Shown: positions 50,357 through 58,071 of the stretch, in pieces
Position numbering within the stretch: the first letter of the stretch is position 1
How the letters are laid out: each line of letters begins with the position of its first letter
Origin: Sulfuricurvum sp.
Lineage (GTDB): Bacteria; Campylobacterota; Campylobacteria; Campylobacterales; Sulfurimonadaceae
Direction of reading: 5' to 3'
NCBI GenBank assembly: GCA_028718525.1
Contig: JAQULP010000008.1
Location: 1 to 64,000 of the forward strand
DNA length: 64,000 bases
Notes under the pieces: model-generated
Databases searched by the model: none
What the model was told of the DNA's origin: nothing
The model's input: only the letters and a program-made list of their open reading frames with translations
Made by a program: the position numbers and the translations under genes

Positions 50357-51106
50357 ATGCAGGAATACTGGGAATTATACATGAAGCCGATTGACGGCAA
50401 TATTGCTTCGGTGCTCGTGAATGCGGGGATCTCGATGGAATTGCCGAGCGAGGATAAATTTTACGTCGGGTTCATCAAGCTGACGATGAAAACACCGAAT
50501 GACAAGGGGTTGATATCGGCGGATGAAGAGGCTCAGCTTAGCTTTATCGAAGACAAGATTGAGATGGAGTCTTTGCGCTATCGTATCGGAAGCTACGTCG
50601 GCAGGATCGTATCTGATGGGGTTATGACCTTTATCTACTATCTGAAACACGATTTTGAATGGCCGGATGTCGTTCAGGCGGCCATGAAAGAGTTCGGTGA
50701 TTACACTTATGAGTACGGTTCCAGAACAGACGGTGACTGGGAAATTTATCATAAACTCCTCTTTCCAACGGCCATCGAGTGGCAGATTATCCAAAATCAC
50801 AAAGTATGCGACCATTTAAAATCGCAGGGGGATTCTCTCCATCTTCCCCGTGCCATTGAACACAAAGGCTACTTTCCGTCGTCTGAATTGCGTGCTGAAT
50901 TTATGAGCCAAATCGAAGCCGAAGGGTTTAAGATCAAAAACGTGATGGAGGCGGCCGAAAACAACCCGATGCTGGGATTGAGTTTTTATCGGCAGGATAA
51001 ACCGTTTTATTACGATATCGATACGTTAACGCTCCGTCTGATCGATCTTTGTATCCGATATGAAGGCTCGTATGACGGTTGGGAAACCAGTATCGTCAAA
51101 ATGTGA
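50357..51106 (+). CDS. DUF695 - RraB-like two-domain protein
   Basis: A 249-residue soluble protein. The first half (about 1-130; YWELYMKPIDGNIASVLVN and RIGSYVGRIVSDGVMTFIYYLK) matches the DUF695 pattern. The second half (about 140-245; SQGDSLHLPRAIEHKGYFPS and AEFMSQIEAEGFKI) resembles the RNase E inhibitor RraB fold. The combination is known in other bacteria, but its function here is not known, and RNase E is often absent from Campylobacterota. It follows hypA by three bases and is probably co-transcribed. Confidence 0.7.
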   Translation: MQEYWELYMKPIDGNIASVLVNAGISMELPSEDKFYVGFIKLTMKTPNDKGLISADEEAQLSFIEDKIEMESLRYRIGSYVGRIVSDGVMTFIYYLKHDFEWPDVVQAAMKEFGDYTYEYGSRTDGDWEIYHKLLFPTAIEWQIIQNHKVCDHLKSQGDSLHLPRAIEHKGYFPSSELRAEFMSQIEAEGFKIKNVMEAAENNPMLGLSFYRQDKPFYYDIDTLTLRLIDLCIRYEGSYDGWETSIVKM

Positions 51107-51210
51107 TCAAAAATTTCTGAAAACCCATTCACTTTTAAGAAATTTTAACCTTTTCACGGTGATAATGAGGGTTATAACATGTTCCGTCAAGATCAAACAG
51201 GAGTAAATAA

Positions 51211-52641
51211 ATGCGTCCCGAGGAAATTATGAAACAAATTAAAGAGCATGAAGGGCTTTCACGGCGTGATGCTCTGAAAATGATGGCCCTATCGCCGGTA
51301 GCCGCATCGGTGTTGGCCTCTTCCGCACTGCCGGCGACGGCGGAAGCATCCGCATCCGATGCCGTTGGCAAAATCGTCATCGTCGGAGGGGGATCGGGAG
51401 CCTTGATGGTGCTGGCTCGGCTTCGCCGCGCCCTTTCCAAACCGGATATCACGATAATCGCTCCGAATGAAAAACATGTCTATCAACCGGGTCAGATCTT
51501 TGTCGCTGCGGGTGAATACGAACCGGAGGACATTATTTTCGACAATACCGGCTATATCGGTGAAGACGTCACCTGGATCAAAGATGAAGTAGCGACGTTT
51601 GACCCCGATAATAATAAGGTGACGACGAAAAAAGGGACGGTCGTAGCGTACGATTATATGGTCGTGGCGACGGGGGTTCAATACCATTACGAGCAAATTG
51701 AAGGATTAAGCGCGGAGATGCTTGGTAAAAACGGCATAGCCAGCGTTTATCAAAGCGATCTGGCTGAGGGGACGGCAGAGGGGGCAACCATCACACGAGA
51801 TTGGTTCAATGCACTCAAAGAGGCGGCCAAAACCTCGAAACCGCGTGTCATCTGTACGCAGCCGTCAACTCCGCTCAAATGCGGCGGTGCTCCTCAGAAA
51901 ATCCTTTATCTCAGTGACGATTTCCTCAAACGCGACAAATTGACAGCCGATTTTACGTTTGCAACTGCAGGTGAAAAGCTTTTCAGTCTCCCGGAGATTG
52001 AGGCTGCTATCCAAAAAGTACAAAAAGGGTATGGCAATATTACCAACAAATTCGGTCATGAACTGATCCGCATTGATGCTGAGAAAAAAATTGCTACCTT
52101 TCATCATAAATATCAAGTCCAGGGTGAATTTGACAAAGAATACAACGAATATGAGATGATCGATAAAGAAGAAGAGGTGAGCATGGAGTATGACTTCATC
52201 CATATCACCCCTCCTACGGCTGCCGTGGATGCCGTTGCCGACTCTCTTTTGGCGTGGCAGAAAGGGACGGCCAAAGGGTGGCTCGAAGTGGATCGGGAGA
52301 CGTTGCAGCATCGCCGTTACAAAAATGTTTTCGGTATCGGAGACGTATGCGGCATCCCTGTCGGTAAAACCGGAGGCAGTGCCCGTCATCAGGGGCCTAT
52401 CGTCGTCGGTAACCTGATTGCGGTTATGGAGAAAAAAGAGCCGGCATTGAAATTTGACGGGTATACGGTGTGTCCTCTCAAAGTTTCGTACGGAAAAATC
52501 ATTATGGCGGAGTTCAATTATGACGGATTAGCCCCTTCGTTTCCGCTTGATCCGGCAGAGCCTCGATGGGTATGGTGGATGTTTGACCTCTACATGCTTC
52601 AGCCGATGTACCGCTATTTAATGCTAAACGGATTAATGTAA
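51211..52641 (+). CDS. Tat-exported FAD oxidoreductase, sulfide:quinone oxidoreductase-like
   Basis: A 476-residue flavoprotein with a Tat signal (R18-R19 in SRRDALKMMALSP, then a hydrophobic stretch to about residue 46), so it acts in the periplasm. The FAD-binding GGGSGALMVLARL (about 59-71) and the SQR/FCSD-family flavin region GIGDVCGIP are present. Cysteines C215, C224 and one near 380 may serve as redox pair and flavin-linked residue. Sulfide oxidation to quinone fits the lifestyle suggested by the window, but flavocytochrome-c-like partners cannot be ruled out. A terminator follows. Confidence 0.8.
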   Translation: MRPEEIMKQIKEHEGLSRRDALKMMALSPVAASVLASSALPATAEASASDAVGKIVIVGGGSGALMVLARLRRALSKPDITIIAPNEKHVYQPGQIFVAAGEYEPEDIIFDNTGYIGEDVTWIKDEVATFDPDNNKVTTKKGTVVAYDYMVVATGVQYHYEQIEGLSAEMLGKNGIASVYQSDLAEGTAEGATITRDWFNALKEAAKTSKPRVICTQPSTPLKCGGAPQKILYLSDDFLKRDKLTADFTFATAGEKLFSLPEIEAAIQKVQKGYGNITNKFGHELIRIDAEKKIATFHHKYQVQGEFDKEYNEYEMIDKEEEVSMEYDFIHITPPTAAVDAVADSLLAWQKGTAKGWLEVDRETLQHRRYKNVFGIGDVCGIPVGKTGGSARHQGPIVVGNLIAVMEKKEPALKFDGYTVCPLKVSYGKIIMAEFNYDGLAPSFPLDPAEPRWVWWMFDLYMLQPMYRYLMLNGLM

Positions 52642-52649
52642 CTTTTTTT

Positions 52650-52682
52650 ACCCCTCTTTCACAAGAGGCGGTAGTTTTTTTT
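52650..52682 (+). terminator. Intrinsic terminator after the exported flavoprotein
   Basis: A stem with CCTCTT-TCAC-AAGAGG at its top (52653-52668), extended by ACC/GGT with one bulge, is followed by eight T (52675-52682). It ends transcription just ahead of pepN. Confidence 0.75.
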
Positions 52683-52704
52683 CTTGAACATACCGATTTT
52701 TCTG

Positions 52705-52710
52705 TATGAT
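52705..52710 (+). promoter_or_regulatory. Putative -10 box of pepN
   Basis: TATGAT lies 27 bp before ATG 52738. It supports that start over an upstream in-frame start near 52684, which would lie before the promoter. Confidence 0.45.
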
Positions 52711-52737
52711 ATCAAAAAAGAAAATGACGGATACGCT

Positions 52738-55341
52738 ATGCAAGAACACCATACGATTTACTTTAAAGATTATACTCCCAGCCCTTATACGGTACTCACC
52801 TGCACACTCGAATTTATCATTGAAAACAGCTCTACCCGCGTAGAGAATATTATGGAAATTGTACGGCAAGACCCCGAAGCCAAAGAGCTTCGACTTGACG
52901 GCGAGATGTTGGACCTGGAACTTTTATGGGTTGATGATATCCTCTATACCGAAGATATGTACGTTAAGGATGAATCTTCGTTGACCCTTTCGCTTGATCG
53001 CGATCACGCCCGTGTCCGAATTATAAACCGAATCTATCCCGATCAGAACACGGCACTGGAAGGGTTATACCGCTCCGGAGGGATCTGGTGCACCCAAAAC
53101 GAACCCGAAGGGTTTCGCCGTATCACCTATTTCATCGACCGTCCCGATGTCATGACCCGTTTCACGACCAAAATCATCGCTTCCAAGGAGCGATGCCCGG
53201 TATTGCTCAGTAACGGTAATCTGCGCGGCACGGCGACGCTGGATAACGGTAAACATTTGGTATTGTGGGAAGATCCGATCCCCAAGCCTTCCTACCTTTT
53301 TGCCCTGGTGGCGGGAGATTTAGGAAGTATTCACGATACCTTTACGACGATGAGCGGAAAGCGGGTCGATTTGGCGATTTACTGCGATCACGGAAATGAG
53401 AACAAATGTTCCCATGCCATGCGCAGTTTGAAAAAATCGATGGAGTGGGATGAGTACACCTACGGACGCGAATACGATCTGGAGGTCTATAACATCGTTG
53501 CCGTAGACAGTTTTAATATGGGGGCGATGGAGAATAAAGGGTTGAATATTTTCAACTCCCACTACGTACTTGCCGATGAAGAGACGGCGACGGACAACGA
53601 TTTTATGGGGATTGAGAGTGTGATCGCCCATGAATATTTTCATAACTGGACGGGGAACCGGATTACGTGCCGTAACTGGTTTGAGCTTACGTTGAAAGAG
53701 GGGTTGACCGTTTTCAGAGATCAGTGTTTCAGTGCCGATATGAATTCTCCTCTGACGCAAAGACTCGATGACGTAAGGGCACTGCGTGAGCGGCAGTTTG
53801 TCGAGGATGCGGGGCCAACCGCCCATCCGATCAAACCGGATCACTACATAGAGATCAATAATTTTTATACCGCAACCGTTTATGAAAAAGGGGCGGAGGT
53901 GATCCGTATGATGCATACGGTACTGGGGAGTGAAAAATTCCGTTACGCAATGGATTATTATTTTGAGCATTTTGACGGGAAAGCGGTAGGGACCGAAGAA
54001 TTTTTATCGGCGATGGAGTCTCAAAGCCCGGTTGATTTGACGCAGTTCAAACGGTGGTATTCTCAGGAACGTACACCGGTATTGAAAGTATCAAGCGACT
54101 ATCGAGCCGATGCCGGAGAGCTTGAACTCACGATCCTCCAGACAATTCCCAAAAATACCAAAAACGGTGAGCAGCTCCCGTATGCGCTTCCGATGCGAAT
54201 CGCCCTGCTGGCACCTGACGGATCGGAATACCCTCTGAAAACGGATGAGGTAACGGTGTTGCACGAAGATATCCTTTGGCTGGAAAAAGAGGAGCATAAA
54301 ATTATTTTTAAAGGGATCGGAGAACCGCCGCGCCTTTCGCTCAACCGCGGATTCAGCGCACCGGTCATCATCGACTGCCATCAGATCGAGTATCCGTTTT
54401 TGATGATGCATGAGCAAGACGGATTCGTCCGTTATGAAGCGGCACATCAGTTCGGAATAGAGACACTTGAATCCATGATGGCCGGAGATGCAGCCGATGA
54501 ACGCTATCTTGAGAGCTTTGGAGCGATTTTACGCGATTCGACCATCGAGCCGATGTTTAAATCCCAGATACTGGAGCTTCCGACTATCACGACCTTAATG
54601 CAGCGTCAAAAGGTTATTGACGTTCAAGCGATTTTTAAGGCGCATGAGGAACTCAAACAGATACTGGCGAGCCGTTATCGCAATGAACTCAACAGTGCTA
54701 TTGAATACCTGTATGAACCTTCGAATACGTCGATTGACGGAGAGAGTATGGGGAAACGTTCCCTGAAAAATCGTCTTCTGAGTATTCTGATGAGTTTACA
54801 AGAGGAATCGATCAGCTACCTTTGCCTGGATCATTACCGTGAAGCTCACTCCATGACGGAGCGTTTAGCGGCATTGGATTTATTGGAAAATTACGCTCCG
54901 CATCTCGTTTCGGAGGTATTGGAACATTTCTATAACCGATACAAAGAGCAAACGCTTGTCATGAATAAATATTTTACCGTACGTGCTTCATCCCGAAGGG
55001 AAGGGACACTGGAACGGGTTAAAGCGCTTCAGGACGATCCGGCATACGATAAGAAAGTTCCGAATCTTGTCCGTTCGCTTATTGGGGCGTTTGCCCGAAA
55101 TCCGGTTGCCTTTTACCATCCAAGCGGGGAAGGGTTCGTTTTTGTCGCCGATAAAGTCATCGAGATCGATGCATTGAATCCGCAAATTGCTTCCGGACTT
55201 GCCGGAGCGTTTAAGAACTATTCGAAACTTTCAACGGAGCAAAAAACGTTGATGGGGACGGAATTGGAACGGATTAAAAACCATCCGAAACTTTCCAATA
55301 ACGTATTTGAAATTATTTCTAAAATTTTAGAAGTTCGCTAA
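52738..55341 (+). CDS. pepN: Aminopeptidase N
   Basis: An 867-residue M1-family zinc aminopeptidase, almost the length of E. coli PepN (870). The zinc site is HEYFH at 298-302 with E321 nineteen residues later, and the substrate-binding GAMENKG loop is just upstream. It releases N-terminal residues from peptides in the cytoplasm. ATG 52738 is chosen because it fits the promoter and the family N-terminus; an upstream in-frame ATG at 52684 would overlap the terminator and -10 box. It is flanked by two flavoprotein genes but is likely transcribed alone. Confidence 0.95.
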   Translation: MQEHHTIYFKDYTPSPYTVLTCTLEFIIENSSTRVENIMEIVRQDPEAKELRLDGEMLDLELLWVDDILYTEDMYVKDESSLTLSLDRDHARVRIINRIYPDQNTALEGLYRSGGIWCTQNEPEGFRRITYFIDRPDVMTRFTTKIIASKERCPVLLSNGNLRGTATLDNGKHLVLWEDPIPKPSYLFALVAGDLGSIHDTFTTMSGKRVDLAIYCDHGNENKCSHAMRSLKKSMEWDEYTYGREYDLEVYNIVAVDSFNMGAMENKGLNIFNSHYVLADEETATDNDFMGIESVIAHEYFHNWTGNRITCRNWFELTLKEGLTVFRDQCFSADMNSPLTQRLDDVRALRERQFVEDAGPTAHPIKPDHYIEINNFYTATVYEKGAEVIRMMHTVLGSEKFRYAMDYYFEHFDGKAVGTEEFLSAMESQSPVDLTQFKRWYSQERTPVLKVSSDYRADAGELELTILQTIPKNTKNGEQLPYALPMRIALLAPDGSEYPLKTDEVTVLHEDILWLEKEEHKIIFKGIGEPPRLSLNRGFSAPVIIDCHQIEYPFLMMHEQDGFVRYEAAHQFGIETLESMMAGDAADERYLESFGAILRDSTIEPMFKSQILELPTITTLMQRQKVIDVQAIFKAHEELKQILASRYRNELNSAIEYLYEPSNTSIDGESMGKRSLKNRLLSILMSLQEESISYLCLDHYREAHSMTERLAALDLLENYAPHLVSEVLEHFYNRYKEQTLVMNKYFTVRASSRREGTLERVKALQDDPAYDKKVPNLVRSLIGAFARNPVAFYHPSGEGFVFVADKVIEIDALNPQIASGLAGAFKNYSKLSTEQKTLMGTELERIKNHPKLSNNVFEIISKILEVR

Positions 55342-55441
55342 ACTTTGAGAAGAAACGTAACATTGACAGCTTTTGTCTTATATTTAGTCTAAAATAGAAT
55401 GCTTATTTTAAGTTTGTGATACAATTGTGACGTAATGGTAT

Positions 55442-55447
55442 TATAAT
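55442..55447 (+). promoter_or_regulatory. Putative -10 box of the cytoplasmic SQR-like gene
   Basis: TATAAT lies 35 bp before ATG 55483. A second -10-like TACAAT is about 20 bp upstream. GAAGGAG serves as ribosome-binding site. AT-rich sequence precedes both, and no -35 box is clear. Confidence 0.5.
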
Positions 55448-55482
55448 CGTCCTTTATGGAATTATTTAACGAAGGAGAATCA

Positions 55483-56952
55483 ATGGCAAGAGTAGTCGTC
55501 CTCGGTGGCGGTGTCGCCGGACATACTGCAGCAACATTCGCAGCAGATTGGCTCGGAAAAGATCATGAGGTGGTAGTTGTTACCCCTAACTCAAAATGGA
55601 ACTGGATTCCTTCAAATATTTGGGTCGGTGTCGGTCAAATGTCTAAAGAAGAGGTTACTTTTGACCTTGCTCCTGTATATGAAAAAGCGGGAATTACCTA
55701 TAAACAAGCAAAAGCGGTTAGCCTTAATCCTGAGGGAAGCGCAAGCAATACCAAACCGTTTGTAACGATCGAATATACCGGCCAAGGTAAAGCAGGTAAA
55801 AGCGAAGAGGTGACGTATGATTATTTGATCAATGCGACCGGACCTAAGCTTAATTTTGCTGCGACTCCAGGTCTTGGCGATGCAAACGGATTGGGTGAAT
55901 TCACCGTTTCCGTATGTACGGCTGACCACGCGGATCATGCGGCACACGAACTTGCTAAATGTATCGAAAAAATGAAAAAAGGGGAGCGTCAAAAATTCCT
56001 TATCGGGACAGGTCACGGTATGTGTACGTGTCAAGGTGCGGCATTTGAGTACATCTTCAACATCGAGCATGAACTTCGCAAAGCGGGTGTCCGTGAATTA
56101 GCGGATATCCAATGGATCTCTAACGAATCATTCCTCGGTGACTTCGGGATCGGCGGACTTCACATGAAACGCGGCGGATACGCGGCATCTTCACGTCTTT
56201 TTGCTGAGTCTCTCTACTCTGAGCGCGGAGTTAAATGGTTGATCGGCGCACACGTCAACAAAGTTGAAAAAGGGAAAGTATCGTATGAACTTCTTGACGG
56301 TACAATGGGCGAAGAGAGTTTTGATTTCGCAATGTTGATCCCGCCGTTTGCCGGTGTCGGTCTCAAAGCGTATGATAAAGCGGGTGAAGATATTACCGCT
56401 ACCGTGTTTGCACCAAACGGATTCATGAAAGTCGACGCTAACTACAATGCAGGTGCCTATGAAAACTGGAAAGCGTCTGACTGGCCGCGTACGTATCAAA
56501 ACCCGACGTATAAAAATCTTTTCGCAGCCGGTATCGCGTTCGCCCCTCCGCATCCGATCTCTAAACCGATGAGCTCACCAAACGGTACTCAAATTTTCCC
56601 AACCCCTCCACGTACGGGTATGCCGAGCGGAATTATCGGTAAAGCGGTAGCGCATAGCGTATGCGATTTGATCAAAAAAGGGCCGGAGGCTCATTTGCAT
56701 GAAGCATCAATGGCGGAAATGGGTGCGGCATGTGTTGCTTCAGCCGGTAAAGGTCTTTTTGACGGTACGGCTGCGGCATTGACCGTTTACCCTGTTGTAC
56801 CTGACTTTGAAAAATATCCGGGTATCGGACGTGATTTGGATTATACCTTCGGTGAAATCGGTTTGGCCGGACACTGGATTAAACATATCCTTCACCACAT
56901 GTTTATCTATAAAGCCAAGCTCAATCCGGGCTGGACAATGATTCCAGAATAA
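55483..56952 (+). CDS. Sulfide:quinone oxidoreductase-like flavoprotein
   Basis: A 489-residue FAD protein without export signal. The N-terminal VVVLGGGVAGHTAATFAADWL binds FAD. A conserved GTGHGMCTCQGAAFEYIFN segment carries two cysteines in CTC, and hydrophobic/basic C-terminal helices (HWIKHILHHMFIYKAKLNPGW) suit membrane association. This matches the SQR type common in Campylobacterota, which oxidises sulfide to sulfur and reduces quinone at the membrane. The start at 55483 follows GAAGGAG; nine further in-frame codons upstream are unlikely. A small conserved-looking ORF follows 19 bp after. Confidence 0.85.
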   Translation: MARVVVLGGGVAGHTAATFAADWLGKDHEVVVVTPNSKWNWIPSNIWVGVGQMSKEEVTFDLAPVYEKAGITYKQAKAVSLNPEGSASNTKPFVTIEYTGQGKAGKSEEVTYDYLINATGPKLNFAATPGLGDANGLGEFTVSVCTADHADHAAHELAKCIEKMKKGERQKFLIGTGHGMCTCQGAAFEYIFNIEHELRKAGVRELADIQWISNESFLGDFGIGGLHMKRGGYAASSRLFAESLYSERGVKWLIGAHVNKVEKGKVSYELLDGTMGEESFDFAMLIPPFAGVGLKAYDKAGEDITATVFAPNGFMKVDANYNAGAYENWKASDWPRTYQNPTYKNLFAAGIAFAPPHPISKPMSSPNGTQIFPTPPRTGMPSGIIGKAVAHSVCDLIKKGPEAHLHEASMAEMGAACVASAGKGLFDGTAAALTVYPVVPDFEKYPGIGRDLDYTFGEIGLAGHWIKHILHHMFIYKAKLNPGWTMIPE

Positions 56953-56971
56953 AGAAAAAGGAGAAGCAGTT

Positions 56972-57133
56972 ATGAAAGAGATTGAAAAATACGTAAAACC
57001 GTATGATGCAAACTTTACAACAATGGTACCTACAGGTTTTGTTATTTTTATGCGTACGTGCAAAATTTGGCAGTTTATCCGCTTTATCATGATCAATATC
57101 AAAATGTTGATCGTCGTTCGTAAAAGCCACTAA
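56972..57133 (+). CDS. Small 53-residue protein downstream of the SQR-like gene
   Basis: A short ORF with a very strong ribosome-binding site (AAAGGAGAAG) 19 bases past the flavoprotein stop. The product (MKEIEKYVKPYDANF at the start) has a hydrophobic, basic C-terminal half rich in Ile, Phe and Met (about 24-49), consistent with a peripheral or single-pass membrane peptide. I do not recognise a family. The spacing and ribosome-binding site suggest a subunit or stabiliser of the SQR-like enzyme. Confidence 0.65.
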   Translation: MKEIEKYVKPYDANFTTMVPTGFVIFMRTCKIWQFIRFIMINIKMLIVVRKSH

Positions 57134-57138
57134 TACTC

Positions 57139-57156
57139 AGCCCCGTTTTCGGGGCT
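57139..57156. terminator. GC-rich hairpin after the small ORF
   Basis: AGCCCCG-TTTT-CGGGGCT is a perfect 7-bp stem, but no T-run follows. It sits between the small ORF and the next gene (57183) and could be a terminator or an mRNA 3' end stabiliser. Confidence 0.5.
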
Positions 57157-57182
57157 CCACTCCCAATGAAAGACTTTCCCTA

Positions 57183-58001
57183 ATGATTAAAGAATTGATC
57201 ACCTACCCTGATGAACGTATAAAACACGTTTCAGCCGATGTTCGCAAGTTTGATGATGAGTTGTTTGAACTTTTGGAAAATATGCGAGATACGATGGAGC
57301 ATCATAATCTCGATGCAATTGCCGCGATCCAGATTGCCGTTCCCGCCTGTGCCATAATCGTCAAGTCCGAAGAGGGTTTGCTCGAATTGATTAACCCCCG
57401 TATCATCGTGACGGAGGGGACAACTACGGCGGAGGAGAAGAGTGCGTATTATCCCGGATTCAGCGCGACGTTAAAGCGGTATAACCGGATCAAAGTCGTG
57501 TATGAAAATCGGAACGGCGAATTGCAGCATTTGAACGTCGAAGGGGATTTTTCACGCCTGCTGCAGAGAAAAATCGATATGCTCTTTGGGGGGACTCTCT
57601 TAGACAAACTGGATAAAGAGGGGAGAAAACACTCAGAAAAAATCCTTTCCAAACAGGCTCTGGAGGCCGGACTGGAGTTAGGGGCTTCCTGCCCTACCGT
57701 TTTTGTGAGGGATTATTTTAAGCGGGGGGCCAAATATCTCTTAGCCTTGGTCGCCCTAACGCTAACCTTCCCATTTTTCGCATCGGCACACATATGTGCA
57801 ACGGCTGCTTTCGTCGATAAATTCGCCCTCTTGGGTGTAGTGGGATTGACCATTGTCTACTATTTTTATGCACAGCATGAAGCAAAGCTGTATAAACAGT
57901 GTACCAGCTGTCAAATCGGCAACATTATCGGCACCGTGGCAATTTTGCTTTTTCAGCTGATCGTTGTCAGCCTCGGAGTGTTTTTCTGGCTTATTCCTTA
58001 A
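57183..58001 (+). CDS. Peptide deformylase-like protein with lost active site, fused to membrane helices
   Basis: A 272-residue protein. Residues 1-165 align by eye with peptide deformylase, but all catalytic motifs are altered. GxGLAAPQ is replaced by LDAIAAIQ, EGCLS by EEKSAYY with no cysteine ligand, and HExxH by RKIDM with both histidines lost. It should not bind the catalytic metal. Residues about 183-272 contain three transmembrane helices with a CTSC pair before the last. A housekeeping deformylase must be elsewhere. A ligand-binding or membrane scaffold role is possible. Confidence 0.75.
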   Translation: MIKELITYPDERIKHVSADVRKFDDELFELLENMRDTMEHHNLDAIAAIQIAVPACAIIVKSEEGLLELINPRIIVTEGTTTAEEKSAYYPGFSATLKRYNRIKVVYENRNGELQHLNVEGDFSRLLQRKIDMLFGGTLLDKLDKEGRKHSEKILSKQALEAGLELGASCPTVFVRDYFKRGAKYLLALVALTLTFPFFASAHICATAAFVDKFALLGVVGLTIVYYFYAQHEAKLYKQCTSCQIGNIIGTVAILLFQLIVVSLGVFFWLIP

Positions 58002-58034
58002 TTATAAAAAATTATACTATCAGCTTTTTTCCTG

Positions 58035-58040
58035 TATGAT
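58035..58040 (+). promoter_or_regulatory. Putative -10 box of the hybrid kinase gene
   Basis: TATGAT lies 31 bp before ATG 58072. AGAAGG serves as ribosome-binding site. Confidence 0.35.
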
Positions 58041-58071
58041 AATCCGCAAAACTTCTTGAGAAGGTTCCCCT

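Noticed and set aside
51118-51131. Possible fourth copy of the palindrome (TGAAAACCCATTCA) before the exported flavoprotein gene
   Set aside because: Only the outer arms match; the centre differs, and it lies about 80 bp from the gene with no -10 box just upstream.
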